The notes under the pieces: generated by a model | What the model was told of the DNA's origin: nothing | Databases searched by the model: none | What the model saw: the letters and a program-made list of their open reading frames with translations, nothing else | From: Bacteroides acidifaciens | Lineage (GTDB): Bacteria > Bacteroidota > Bacteroidia > Bacteroidales > Bacteroidaceae | Assembly: GCF_903181435.1 (NCBI RefSeq) | Contig: NZ_CAEUHO010000001.1 | Location: forward strand, 1,550,001 to 1,614,000 | Length of the DNA: 64,000 nucleotides | Direction of reading: 5' to 3' | Program-made: the position numbers and the translations under genes | Part shown: positions 1-8,559 of the stretch, in pieces | Position numbering within the stretch: the first letter of the stretch is position 1 | Layout: each line of letters opens with the position of its first letter

Positions 1-143
1 TTGGCTTCAATTGACAGGAAACAGTCAAAATAACTAATAGAAAATAGGATAGAATTGTTTTCATCGTATTCAATTATTATAGTATATGCAACAAAATTAC
101 TAAAAAAAGCGGGGCAATGAGCAGTTGTTCCCTTTTATTTTCT

Positions 144-151
144 TATCTTTG
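144..151 (+). promoter_or_regulatory. Bacteroides -7 box upstream of the Nif3-family gene
   Basis: TATCTTTG matches the Bacteroidota -7 consensus TAnnTTTG and lies 21 nt before the ATG at 173. A TTG at 125-127 could be a weak -33 element, but its spacing is short. It supports the 173 start, because the upstream in-frame ATG at 125 would precede the promoter. Confidence 0.6.
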
Positions 152-172
152 CAACCAAATTTTCTACCAATA

Positions 173-1267
173 ATGAAAATTAAGGAAATAGTAAGCGCCC
201 TTGAACGATTCGCGCCTCTGCCATTGCAAGACGGATTTGATAATGCCGGCCTGCAAATCGGATTGACAGAAGCGGAAGCAACAGGGGCTTTGTTGTGTCT
301 TGACGTTACCGAAGCTGTGTTGGATGAAGCTATCGCGCTAGGGTACAACCTCGTTATATCGCATCATCCACTCATTTTTAAAGGCTATAAATCCATCACA
401 GGCAAGGATTACGTGGAACGCTGCATATTGAAAGCAATAAAGAATGATATTGTGATCTATTCGGCGCATACCAACCTCGATAATGCCCAGGGTGGAGTCA
501 ACTATAAGATAGCTGAGAAAATAGGATTGAAGAACTTGAAAGTCCTCGAACCGAAAGAGAATAGTTTGGTTAAGTTGGTGACTTTTGTTCCTAATGCACA
601 GGCTGATGCTGTACGCGAAGCATTGTTTGCCGCCGGATGTGGAAATATAGGCGACTATGATTCATGCAGTTACAATCTGAGAGGAGAGGGAACTTTCCGT
701 GCAAAAGAGGGAACGCATCCTTTTTGTGGAACAATCGGAGAACTGCACCACGAAGAGGAGGTGAGGATTGAAACGATTCTTCCTGCCTTTAAGAAGGCGG
801 AAAGCATCAAGGCATTATTGGCTGCCCATCCTTATGAGGAACCGGCATTCGACATTTATCCGTTATTGAACAACTGGTCGCAGGCGGGGTCGGGAATTGT
901 CGGTGAATTGGATGAATCGGAAACAGAAATTGAATTTTTGAAGCGTATCAAGAAGACATTCGAAGTAGGGGGGCTGCGTCATAACAAGCTGATGGGAAGA
1001 GAGATACAGAAAGTAGCATTGTGCGGTGGTGCAGGTGCATTTTTGCTTCCACAGGCAATCCGGTCGGGAGCGGATGTTTTTATTACTGGCGAGATTAAAT
1101 ATCATGATTATTTCGGTCATGAAGAAGATATTCTGATGGCAGAGATAGGTCATTACGAAAGCGAACAATATACAAAAGAAATTTTTTATTCCATAATCCG
1201 GGATTTATTTCCTAATTTTGCACTCCAATTGAGTAAAATAAATACGAATCCCATAAAATATTTATAA
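173..1267 (+). CDS. Nif3-like dinuclear metal centre protein (YbgI family)
   Basis: A 364-residue protein of the NIF3/YbgI family, whose members form toroidal hexamers with a di-metal site; the physiological substrate is not settled. Visible metal-site motifs are HHP at about residues 64-66, the AHTNLD segment around 98-103 and the C-terminal GHYESE motif. The roughly 100-residue insert between the two NIF3 halves is the PII-like middle domain typical of the long form. I chose the ATG at 173 over an in-frame ATG at 125 because a -7 box lies between them. The gene ends 5 nt before the zinc-ribbon gene, a pairing that suggests one transcript. Confidence 0.9.
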   Translation: MKIKEIVSALERFAPLPLQDGFDNAGLQIGLTEAEATGALLCLDVTEAVLDEAIALGYNLVISHHPLIFKGYKSITGKDYVERCILKAIKNDIVIYSAHTNLDNAQGGVNYKIAEKIGLKNLKVLEPKENSLVKLVTFVPNAQADAVREALFAAGCGNIGDYDSCSYNLRGEGTFRAKEGTHPFCGTIGELHHEEEVRIETILPAFKKAESIKALLAAHPYEEPAFDIYPLLNNWSQAGSGIVGELDESETEIEFLKRIKKTFEVGGLRHNKLMGREIQKVALCGGAGAFLLPQAIRSGADVFITGEIKYHDYFGHEEDILMAEIGHYESEQYTKEIFYSIIRDLFPNFALQLSKINTNPIKYL

Positions 1268-1272
1268 GTAAA

Positions 1273-2103
1273 ATGGCTAGAGAAGCAAAAAAAGATCCGA
1301 ATGAGTTGACGGTAGAACAGAAACTGAAAACACTGTTCCAACTACAAACAATGTTGTCTAAGATTGATGAAATCAAGACATTGAGAGGTGAACTTCCGTT
1401 GGAAGTGCAAGACCTTGAAGACGAAATTGCTGGTTTGAGTACCCGTATCGACAAGATCAAAGCTGAAGTGGATGAACTGAAATCTGCTATTGCCGGCAAG
1501 AGAGTAGAAATTGAAACAGCAAAGGCTTCAGTAGAAAAATATAAGTCACAACAAGATAATGTTCGCAACAACCGTGAATATGACTTCTTGACGAAGGAAA
1601 TTGAATTCCAGACATTGGAAATCGAACTTTGCGAGAAGAGAATCAAAGAATACTCTGCAGATAGAGAGGAGAAAGAGGCTGAAGTAGTGAAGAACGAACA
1701 GAGCTTGAACGAAAGACAAAAAGACCTCGAACAGAAGAAGAGCGAACTGGATGAAATTATCTCTGAAACCAAGCAGGAAGAAGAGAAACTGAGAGACAAA
1801 GCCAAAGATTTGGAAACTAAAATCGAGCCGCGTCTGTTGCAGTCATTCAAACGTATCCGCAAGAACTCACGTAACGGACTGGGTATCGTGTATGTGCAAC
1901 GTGATGCTTGTGGCGGTTGTTTTAACAAGATTCCGCCTCAGAGACAACTGGATATCCGTTCTCGTAAGAAAGTTATCGTTTGCGAATATTGCGGACGTAT
2001 CATGATTGACCCGGAATTGGCTGGTGTACAACTCGAACACAAAGTGGAAGAGGCTCCGGCACCAACTACAAAAAGAGCAATCAGAAGAAAAACAGCAGAA
2101 TAA
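1273..2103 (+). CDS. Coiled-coil protein with C-terminal C4 zinc ribbon
   Basis: A 276-residue protein with a long charged helical region (about residues 15-185, heptad-like, rich in Glu and Lys). It is followed by a zinc ribbon whose ligands are visible as CxxC at 213-216 and CxxC at 237-240. This is the C4-type zinc-ribbon DUF164 family, of unknown molecular function, which commonly lies next to Nif3 genes as it does here. The last 25 residues are basic and probably disordered. It is almost certainly co-transcribed with the Nif3-like gene and is followed by a clear terminator. Confidence 0.88.
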   Translation: MAREAKKDPNELTVEQKLKTLFQLQTMLSKIDEIKTLRGELPLEVQDLEDEIAGLSTRIDKIKAEVDELKSAIAGKRVEIETAKASVEKYKSQQDNVRNNREYDFLTKEIEFQTLEIELCEKRIKEYSADREEKEAEVVKNEQSLNERQKDLEQKKSELDEIISETKQEEEKLRDKAKDLETKIEPRLLQSFKRIRKNSRNGLGIVYVQRDACGGCFNKIPPQRQLDIRSRKKVIVCEYCGRIMIDPELAGVQLEHKVEEAPAPTTKRAIRRKTAE

Positions 2104-2132
2104 GAGTTCGTATTATCGCTATATTTTTCAAA

Positions 2133-2160
2133 GCTCCGCATTATGGCGGGGCTTTTTTTA
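2133..2160 (+). terminator. Intrinsic terminator after the Nif3/zinc-ribbon operon
   Basis: AAGCTCCGC...GCGGGGCTT hairpin (one G-U pair) followed by a run of seven T. It lies 30 nt after the zinc-ribbon stop codon. Confidence 0.8.
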
Positions 2161-2252
2161 TACCCCTTTCTTAACATTTCCGAAATAAACAAAGCAAACC
2201 TTTAGTTGTTATCATATCATTTTAATAAAATCTGAACTGATATTTGTATAAG

Positions 2253-2380
2253 GATAAGGTGGAACAAGCGAAAGCGGATTTGCAGACTGCCCAAGCGCAA
2301 CTGGAGTACGCACGCAGTAATTATAGCCGTATGAAAGAAGCTATAAAAAGGTGATGCGGTAAGTCAGATACAGTTGATCA
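2253..2380 (+). pseudogene. Decayed fragment of an HlyD/AcrA-type membrane fusion protein
   Basis: Read from 2253, frame 1 encodes DKVEQAKADLQTAQAQLEYA followed by RSNYSRMKEAIKR and a stop at 2352. In the next frame the text continues as DAVSQIQLI (2353 onward). Together they match the alpha-helical hairpin of RND-type periplasmic adaptor proteins, whose usual wording is close to 'YxRMKEAxKxDAVSQID'. There is no start codon, lipoyl domain or beta-barrel on either side, and a frameshift interrupts the piece, so this is a gene remnant. The intact adaptor at 61763 is a different subfamily. The rest of 2161-2578 holds only the palindrome cluster. Confidence 0.7.
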
Positions 2381-2449
2381 TAATGGGAAGAAGGGCGTCC
2401 GGATGCAGGAGTAAAAGTGCTCTGAGGACTATCTGGAGCAACGATTGAC

Positions 2450-2530
2450 ATAGTGACGCCATCCGTTCGGGATGGCGTCACTATAATGGGCAAATAGCGT
2501 CACCATCTTGAGCGGATAGTGACGCTATTT
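2450..2530. repeat. Cluster of four palindromic GCGTCACTA units (copy 1)
   Basis: Two adjacent hairpins. The first has perfect 15-bp arms at 2450-2464 and 2470-2484; the second has 16-bp arms with one mismatch at 2492-2507 and 2515-2530. The core TAGTGACGC or its complement occurs at 2451, 2475, 2497 and 2517, at 20-24 nt spacing. The same core at nearly the same spacing recurs at 56051-56131, so this is a dispersed intergenic repeat. The second stem plus its T-run could also act as a terminator. Confidence 0.85.
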
Positions 2531-2578
2531 TTATTTTGTAGATAAGGGTGTGTTTTGAGGCGGATGAAGCTTATAATT

Positions 2579-3028
2579 TTATAGAGAATTGTAATCTGGA
2601 ATATCTTTCAGAAAGGCATAACTCTGATTTTCATAGTCCATCCGGCAGCAATAATGTTGCATCCCGTTGCTGACAATCAGATAATCTACTTTCAGCACCA
2701 TATTATATCGGGTAATCTGATCGAAAACCGCTTGTGTGATTTCAATATGGGGGGCTTTGTATTCCACAATCATCCGGGCGGATAAGTCTCTCCGGTAGAG
2801 GACTGTATCGCATCTTTTGGTAGTACCGTTCAACTTAACCATCACTTCATTGGCTAAGAGTGCGGAAGGGTATCCTTTATGTGCAATAAGAAAGTGAACG
2901 AAGTGTTGCCGTACCCATTCTTCGGGGGTAAGGGCGACATATCGCTTGCGAATCACGTCGAAAATTACATTTTTTCCGTTTCGTACGTTTATTTTAGTGT
3001 CGAATACTGGTAGGTTTAACGATAACAT
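2579..3028 (-). CDS. HsdR_N-domain protein (orphan PD-(D/E)XK fold)
   Basis: A 149-residue protein made almost entirely of the type I restriction enzyme R-subunit N-terminal fold (HSDR_N). The nuclease-like signature is visible as an acidic residue in CDTVLY (D74), followed by the E-Y-K motif at about 89-91. There is no helicase/translocase domain, and no hsdM or hsdS nearby, so it is not part of a restriction system here. Such solo proteins are common in Bacteroidetes beside amn-holA, and their role is unknown. It is divergent from the AMP nucleosidase gene with overlapping promoter regions. Confidence 0.82.
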   Translation of the reverse strand: MLSLNLPVFDTKINVRNGKNVIFDVIRKRYVALTPEEWVRQHFVHFLIAHKGYPSALLANEVMVKLNGTTKRCDTVLYRRDLSARMIVEYKAPHIEITQAVFDQITRYNMVLKVDYLIVSNGMQHYCCRMDYENQSYAFLKDIPDYNSL

Positions 3029-3032
3029 TTAT

Positions 3033-3040
3033 TATTTTTG
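3033..3040 (+). promoter_or_regulatory. -7 box for amn-holA
   Basis: TATTTTTG fits TAnnTTTG and lies 50 nt before the amn ATG. The leader carries a GGTTCC/GGAACC hairpin at 3055-3073. Confidence 0.55.
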
Positions 3041-3074
3041 TAAGTTAAATAACGGGTTCCTTTATTTGGAACCA

Positions 3075-3082
3075 CAAATTTA
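3075..3082 (-). promoter_or_regulatory. -7 box for the HsdR_N gene
   Basis: The complement reads TAAATTTG, a match to TAnnTTTG, 46 nt upstream of the minus-strand start at 3028. The two divergent transcripts would overlap by roughly 30 nt. Confidence 0.45.
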
Positions 3083-3090
3083 ATGAAATT

Positions 3091-3867
3091 ATGAAAACAA
3101 AAGAAGAAATCGTCGCTAATTGGCTGCCGCGTTACACAAAACGTAACCTGGAAGATTTTGGGGAGTATATTCTGTTGACTAACTTCAACAAGTACGTAGA
3201 AATTTTCGCCAATCAATTTGATGTTCCGATATTGGGCAGGGACGCTAATATGATCTCTGCTACTGCCGAAGGCATTACAATGATTAATTTTGGTATGGGA
3301 AGTCCTAACGCCGCCATTATTATGGATTTGCTGGGGGCCATTCATCCGAAGGCTTGCTTGTTCCTTGGCAAATGCGGGGGAATTGACAAAAAGAACCAGC
3401 TCGGTGATTTGATTCTTCCTATTGCCGCTATCCGTGGTGAGGGAACTTCCAACGACTATTTTCCGCCTGAAGTTCCGGCGTTACCCGCGTTTATGTTACA
3501 GCGTGCCGTTTCTTCATCTATCCGTGACAAAGGGCGTGACTACTGGACGGGGACCGTATATACTACCAACCGCCGTATTTGGGAGCATGACGAAACATTC
3601 AAGGAATATCTGAAAAAGACCCGTGCAATGGCGGTCGATATGGAAACGGCCACTTTGTTCAGTTGTGGTTTTGCCAATCATATTCCTACAGGTGCGTTAC
3701 TATTGGTTTCTGACCAGCCGATGACTCCTGACGGAGTGAAAACGGATAAAAGTGACAACCTGGTCACTAGGAATTACGTAGAAGAGCATGTGGAGATAGG
3801 TATTGCTTCTTTGCGTATGATTATTGATGAAAAGAAAACTGTAAAACACTTGAAATTTGACTGGTAA
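3091..3867 (+). CDS. amn: AMP nucleosidase
   Basis: Hydrolyses AMP to adenine and ribose 5-phosphate. The 258-residue protein carries the purine nucleoside phosphorylase-type fold. Visible signatures are the phosphate/nucleotide loop GMGSPNAA near residue 70, the GKCGG loop near 94 and the late VDMETATLF motif carrying the ribose-binding Glu near 180. It is the short Bacteroidetes form lacking the extra N-terminal domain of the E. coli Amn enzyme. It is followed 23 nt later by holA and probably forms an operon with it. Confidence 0.88.
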   Translation: MKTKEEIVANWLPRYTKRNLEDFGEYILLTNFNKYVEIFANQFDVPILGRDANMISATAEGITMINFGMGSPNAAIIMDLLGAIHPKACLFLGKCGGIDKKNQLGDLILPIAAIRGEGTSNDYFPPEVPALPAFMLQRAVSSSIRDKGRDYWTGTVYTTNRRIWEHDETFKEYLKKTRAMAVDMETATLFSCGFANHIPTGALLLVSDQPMTPDGVKTDKSDNLVTRNYVEEHVEIGIASLRMIIDEKKTVKHLKFDW

Positions 3868-3890
3868 CTCCCAGCTTTGAAAATATATAT

Positions 3891-4910
3891 ATGGCAAAAC
3901 AAGAACTGACATGTGATGACATTCTTAAAGAGTTGAGGGCAAAGCAGTATCGCCCTATCTATTATCTGATGGGGGAAGAATCGTACTATATCGACTTGAT
4001 CGCAGATTATATTACGGATAATGTGTTGAACGAAACGGAAAAGGAGTTCAACTTGACCGTCGTGTATGGCGCTGATGTAGATGTAGCTACTATTATAAAT
4101 GCTGCAAAACGTTATCCGATGATGTCTGAACATCAAGTGGTGGTGGTAAAGGAAGCACAGGCAATCCGCAATATGGAGGAATTGTCCTACTATCTCCAGA
4201 AGCCGCTACTCTCTACTATTTTGGTGATATGCCATAAACATGGTACGTTAGACCGCAGGAAAAAGTTAGCTGCCGAAATAGATAAAGTGGGTGTATTATT
4301 CGAGTCGAAGAAGATAAAGGATGCGCAGCTACCGGCTTTTATTTCTTCTTATATGAAACGTAAGGGAGTGGATATGGAACCTAAAGCAACGGCTATGTTG
4401 GCTGATTTTGTAGGCTCTGATTTAAGCCGCCTGACTGGGGAACTGGAGAAGTTGATTATCACTTTGCCCGCTGGTCAGAGGCGTGTAACCCCCGAACAAA
4501 TAGAAAAGAATATTGGTATAAGCAAGGATTATAATAACTTTGAACTGCGGAGTGCGCTTGTAGAAAAGGACATTCTTAAAGCAAATAAGATAATAAAATA
4601 TTTTGAGGAAAACCCGAAAACGAATCCGATACAGATGACGTTATCTTTGTTGTTCAGCTTTTATTCCAACTTAATGCTGGCATATTATGCACCTGATAAA
4701 TCGGAGCAGGGAATAGCCAATATGCTGGGACTAAAGACGCCTTGGCAGGCTAAAGATTACTTGGCTGCTATGAGAAAATACAGTGGTGTAAAGACCATGC
4801 AAATCGTAGGTGAAATACGATATGCCGATGCAAAGTCAAAAGGAGTAAAGAACAGCTCGATGTCGGATGGGGATATTCTTCGCGAATTAGTGTTTAATAT
4901 TTTGCATTAG
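3891..4910 (+). CDS. holA: DNA polymerase III subunit delta
   Basis: A 339-residue protein of the clamp-loader delta family, which opens the beta sliding clamp during replication. The N-terminal AAA+-like module (PIYYLMGEESYYID at about residues 22-35) has no functional Walker A lysine, as expected for delta. The middle region contains the conserved DLSRLTGELEKL helix near residue 180 and the C-terminal third is helical. Its sequence is diverged from E. coli HolA, as in other Bacteroidetes. It lies 23 nt downstream of amn. Confidence 0.9.
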   Translation: MAKQELTCDDILKELRAKQYRPIYYLMGEESYYIDLIADYITDNVLNETEKEFNLTVVYGADVDVATIINAAKRYPMMSEHQVVVVKEAQAIRNMEELSYYLQKPLLSTILVICHKHGTLDRRKKLAAEIDKVGVLFESKKIKDAQLPAFISSYMKRKGVDMEPKATAMLADFVGSDLSRLTGELEKLIITLPAGQRRVTPEQIEKNIGISKDYNNFELRSALVEKDILKANKIIKYFEENPKTNPIQMTLSLLFSFYSNLMLAYYAPDKSEQGIANMLGLKTPWQAKDYLAAMRKYSGVKTMQIVGEIRYADAKSKGVKNSSMSDGDILRELVFNILH

Positions 4911-4934
4911 AAAGAGCAAGTTCCCAATATTATT

Positions 4935-4984
4935 AAAGGGCATATACTTTTACTATGAATAGAATAAAGTATATGCCTTTTTTA
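4935..4984 (+). terminator. Terminator after holA
   Basis: AAAGGGCATATACTTT-like left arm and AAAGTATATGCCTTTTTT right arm form a long AT-rich hairpin ending in T6, 25 nt after the holA stop codon. Confidence 0.75.
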
Positions 4985-6075
4985 TATTCATGTGATTCCC
5001 TGTTTTATCTGAAGTATGTGTTTGCCTTTTGGGTAAAAAATCAAACAATAAATTTGCTGTATTTGGTTCCTTGTCTTTCTTTATTCTTCTCTAATAGCTT
5101 CTCTCCGGTGAACTTGATTTTTCCTAAATAATATCCATTTAGCTGTTTCCAATATTATTCTTCAATTGGGGGAATTCGCTTTTTTTCATTGAAAAATTCG
5201 GATTCTTTATTGAAAGATTGGTAGAGTCAGATAAATAGATATTGTACTTATTTGATAGTGATAATATGGAAAACTCCATTTCTAGTGGTAATCTCAAAAT
5301 ATCATTTTGATAATTTGATAATTAATAGAAGAGTATTAGCGCTATTTTTCTATTTCAACTAAATAGCATAATTGAAAAATGTACGATATTTCGTTGTATT
5401 ACAGTTTGTTATGCTTAAAATGACCCTTCTAGAATTGAAAAAAAATAGCGAATCGGGTAAATGGTCGGAAATATTGCAAGGATTCCTAGTTTTATAGTGA
5501 AATGTAAAAGATGATTTGATAAAATCTTAAAATACATTCGTAAATAATAGAGTTTATCCTTTATTTTATTGCAACTGCAACTTCTTGTATTTACGTTTGT
5601 GTATTTGTGTTTATATGTTTGTGATTAGTATTAATGTGAATATATAACATATGTAATCCAATCTATATATTTACATGTGTATAGCAATGAGTTTACAAAA
5701 ATAAATATCACTGTATAAATGTAGTAGGAGGGTGTTTAACATTCAATTTATCACATGTTATTATAATGAATATCAGATATATATACTATTTATTTGATTC
5801 TTAGCTGTAAATCAATGGCTTTGTATATTCAATACTTTTGTAAATCTCCTCATTTTAAAGTGAAATATTAATATTAACCTATTTATTATCAGATATATAA
5901 ATACATTTTGTTAAACATAGAATATTATCATATAATATGAGGTTTTGTTCATTACACAAACGTGATATTAGAATAGTGAATATTTTGATATTTTTGTAAT
6001 ATGTGTATTTTTATATATGTAATTTGCTTTTGTGAAATGTAATATATATCTTTGTAAAGTGATTATATTCATATA
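4985..6075. other. AT-rich region without recognisable genes
   Basis: About 1.1 kb, visibly much richer in A+T than the flanks and without an open frame of 60 codons on either strand. The last 250 nt contain several TAnnTTTG-like boxes (5833-5840, 5989-5996, 6047-6054) besides the one assigned to the XRE gene at 6076. They are embedded in a recurring TTTTGTRAA-like motif. No tRNA, rRNA, known riboswitch or protein remnant was recognised. The composition suggests either regulatory DNA or acquired and decayed sequence. Confidence 0.6.
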
Positions 6076-6083
6076 TATTTTTG
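6076..6083 (+). promoter_or_regulatory. -7 box for the XRE regulator
   Basis: TATTTTTG, 46 nt before the ATG at 6130. The AT-rich surroundings make chance matches likely. Confidence 0.4.
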
Positions 6084-6129
6084 TGAAATCACTATTTAGT
6101 GCATACAATTGTAACTCAATAAAGGTGGT

Positions 6130-6600
6130 ATGGAAATAAAAGACAGAATCAGAATGATTATGGAGAGGGAAAAAGTCCCCCCCCGGGTTTTTGCTGAAAC
6201 AATAGGAGTTCAGCAGTCTACTCTTTCTCATATTTTAAATGATAGGAATAAGCCAAGTCTGGAAGTGGTGATGAAAGTACATCAGACTTATAACTACGTA
6301 AATCTTGAATGGTTGCTATATGGAAGAGGTGAAATGTTGGCTTCTGCTGGAGAATCTTCATTGACTTCATCTAATGGTGATTATCAACCTTCTTTGTTTG
6401 ATGAGAATCCTGTAAATCCGTCCAAAGAGGCGATTGCTTTGGAAAATCGCAAGGAAATCGCATTAAGAAGTACTGAAAATGCTCCTAAAGAGATTGTAAA
6501 ACAGGAGATTAGGTATATAGAAAAGCCTGCCAGAAAAATTACTGAAATAAGAATTTTCTTCGATGATAATACCTATGAAACGTTTAGACCTGAAAAATAA
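6130..6600 (+). CDS. XRE-family helix-turn-helix regulator
   Basis: A 156-residue protein with an N-terminal HTH_3/Cro-C1 domain at about residues 5-65; the recognition region reads TIGVQQSTLSHILNDRNKPS. A polar linker (75-125) is followed by a short conserved C-terminal segment, EIRIFFDDNTYETF. It is probably a DNA-binding transcription regulator; targets are unknown. Codons 16-19 contain an uninterrupted run of eight C (6177-6184), which encodes Pro-Pro and is prone to slippage. It is followed by pyrK-pyrD, which has its own -7 box. Confidence 0.85.
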   Translation: MEIKDRIRMIMEREKVPPRVFAETIGVQQSTLSHILNDRNKPSLEVVMKVHQTYNYVNLEWLLYGRGEMLASAGESSLTSSNGDYQPSLFDENPVNPSKEAIALENRKEIALRSTENAPKEIVKQEIRYIEKPARKITEIRIFFDDNTYETFRPEK

Positions 6601-6632
6601 GTGGTAAAATCGCAGGTTTGAGCAAATTCCTG

Positions 6633-6640
6633 TATCTTTG
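6633..6640 (+). promoter_or_regulatory. -7 box for pyrK-pyrD
   Basis: TATCTTTG, a match to TAnnTTTG, 37 nt before the pyrK ATG at 6678. It argues against the in-frame upstream start at 6618. Confidence 0.6.
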
Positions 6641-6677
6641 CACTTGGAATACGAATTTATACTTTTTATATCCATAC

Positions 6678-7443
6678 ATGAAGAAATTTATTTTAGATTT
6701 GACGGTTACTGAGAATATCAGACTGCATGCCAATTATGTATTGCTGAAACTGACCTCTCAATCGTTACTGCCCGAAATGTTACCAGGGCAGTTTGCTGAA
6801 CTCCGGGTGGACGGTTCGCTTACCACATTCCTGCGTCGCCCTATTTCTATTAATTTTGTCGATAAACAACGAAATGAAGTATGGTTCCTGATCCAATTGG
6901 TTGGAGACGGAACAAGGCGCTTGGCAGAGATAAACCCAGAATACCATACTTCCATTGGGAAATGGCTACACGATGCCTCAGATGCCTTCTGATAAGCTTT
7001 TGTTAGTTGGTGGTGGTGTCGGTACGGCTCCTATGTTATATTTGGGTGAACAATTAGTCAAAAATGGTCATAAACCTACATTCCTTTTAGGGGCACGTAG
7101 CGATAAGGACTTGTTGCAACTGGAGGAGTTTGCTAAATATGGTGAAGTGTACACAACTACGGAAGACGGTAGTCATGGAGAAAAAGGATATGTCACCCAA
7201 CATTCTATACTAAATAAGGTACGATTCGAGCAGATTTACACATGTGGTCCTAAGCCTATGATGATGGCGGTGGCAAAATATGCCAAAAGTAATCAAATAG
7301 AATGTGAAGTCTCTTTGGAAAACACAATGGCTTGTGGTATCGGAGCGTGCTTATGTTGTGTGGAAAATACGACAGAAGGTCACTTGTGTGTGTGTAAAGA
7401 AGGCCCTGTTTTTAATATAAATAAACTACTATGGCAGATTTAA
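6678..7443 (+). pseudogene. pyrK: Dihydroorotate dehydrogenase electron-transfer subunit, frameshifted
   Basis: PyrK carries FAD and a [2Fe-2S] cluster and passes electrons from the PyrD flavin to NAD+. The first frame (6678-6992) encodes the FAD-binding half with LRRPISI. The second frame (open from about 6940, ending 7443) encodes the NAD-binding half with GGGVGTAPML and the cluster cysteines CGIGACLCC...CVC. Both halves are well conserved but the reading frame breaks between 6933 and 6943: after AEINP the text must move by +1 (equivalently 2 nt are missing) to continue into TILPLGNGYTMPQ. The second half has only a TTG at 6955 as a possible start. There is no long homopolymer at the break. 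It overlaps pyrD by 13 nt. It is either a true mutation, which would uncouple PyrD from NAD+, or an assembly error. Confidence 0.85.
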
Positions 7444-8342
7444 GTGTAAATATTGGTGAATTACAAATGAAGAATCCGGTGATGACAGCATCCGGTACAT
7501 TTGGATATGGCGAAGAGTTCTCAGATTTCATTGACATAGCGCGAATAGGCGGTATTATTGTAAAAGGGACTACTCTTCACAAACGTGAAGGAAACCCTTA
7601 TCCGCGTATGGCCGAAACTCCTTCGGGTATGCTAAACGCTGTAGGACTGCAAAATAAGGGTGTTGACTACTTCGTAGAACATATATATCCCCGCATAAAA
7701 GACATACAAACGAATATGATTGTAAACGTTTCGGGCTCTGCTATCGAGGATTATGTGAAAACAGCCGAAATTATTAATGAACTTGACAAAATTCCTGCCA
7801 TAGAATTAAACATCTCTTGTCCTAATGTGAAGCAAGGTGGTATGGCTTTTGGTGTGTCAGCAAAAGGTGCGTCAGAAGTAGTGAAAGCGGTGCGTGCTGC
7901 TTACAAAAAGACACTTATCGTAAAACTCTCTCCGAATGTCACTGATATCACTGAAATAGCGCGCGCAGCGGAAGAAAGTGGTGCAGATAGTGTGTCATTA
8001 ATCAATACATTGCTGGGAATGGCTATTGATGCGGAGCGTAGACGTCCTATTTTGTCGACTGTAACAGGCGGAATGTCCGGAGCTGCCGTCAAACCTATCG
8101 CGTTACGTATGGTATGGCAAGTTGCTAAATCGGTAAATATTCCTGTCATTGGTTTGGGTGGTATCATGAACTGGAAAGATGCGGTTGAGTTCATGCTTGC
8201 AGGTGCATCTGCTATCCAGATTGGTACGGCAAATTTCATAGATCCGGCTGTTACTGCCAAAGTTGAAGATGGTATAAATAATTACTTGGATAGACACGGA
8301 TATAAGTCAGTGAAGGATATTATTGGTGCGCTTGAGGTATAA
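7431..8342 (+). CDS. pyrD: Dihydroorotate dehydrogenase, catalytic subunit (class 1B)
   Basis: Oxidises dihydroorotate to orotate in pyrimidine synthesis, using FMN. The 303-residue TIM barrel shows the start [20 protein letters not shown], the substrate/catalytic motif [11 protein letters not shown] near residue 127 with the Cys typical of class 1B enzymes, and the FMN phosphate motif GLGGI near 240. Its start overlaps the end of pyrK, indicating translational coupling. With pyrK frameshifted upstream, both its partner and its translation may be affected. Confidence 0.93.
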   Translation: MADLSVNIGELQMKNPVMTASGTFGYGEEFSDFIDIARIGGIIVKGTTLHKREGNPYPRMAETPSGMLNAVGLQNKGVDYFVEHIYPRIKDIQTNMIVNVSGSAIEDYVKTAEIINELDKIPAIELNISCPNVKQGGMAFGVSAKGASEVVKAVRAAYKKTLIVKLSPNVTDITEIARAAEESGADSVSLINTLLGMAIDAERRRPILSTVTGGMSGAAVKPIALRMVWQVAKSVNIPVIGLGGIMNWKDAVEFMLAGASAIQIGTANFIDPAVTAKVEDGINNYLDRHGYKSVKDIIGALEV

Positions 8343-8500
8343 TGATAAACTTACAATAACCATTCGCATGGGATTAACTAGAAAAATGCTATTTTCTCTC
8401 TGAATATCGAAGGACAGAATCAGACCAAAGATAATGGTTGAAAAGAAATTTTCGTTTAGGGGAAAGAGTGGCAAGTGGAGTTTTCAAGCGATGGACATAA

Positions 8501-8545
8501 TAAAAACGACGGTGAGAAATAAGCAAATTCTCACCGTCGTTTTTA
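8501..8545. terminator. Bidirectional terminator between pyrD and trmD
   Basis: A perfect 18-bp inverted repeat (8501-8518 with 8528-8545, 9-nt loop) with A-run and T-run at its ends serves both converging genes. The stretch 8343-8500 before it contains no gene that I can recognise. Confidence 0.88.
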
Positions 8546-8559
8546 TTTACATTCTGTTT

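Noticed and set aside
1212-1928. Minus-strand open frame of 238 codons opposite the zinc-ribbon protein
   Set aside because: It mirrors the coiled-coil coding sequence (Ser/Leu/Phe-rich), as expected for the complement of Glu/Lys-rich helices.
2579-3028. Type I restriction-modification system
   Set aside because: Only an HsdR N-terminal-fold protein is present; hsdM, hsdS and the helicase part are missing.
6930-6992. Programmed frameshift in pyrK
   Set aside because: No slippery heptamer, stem-loop or SD-like stimulator was found, and pyrK is normally a single frame; mutation or sequencing error is simpler.
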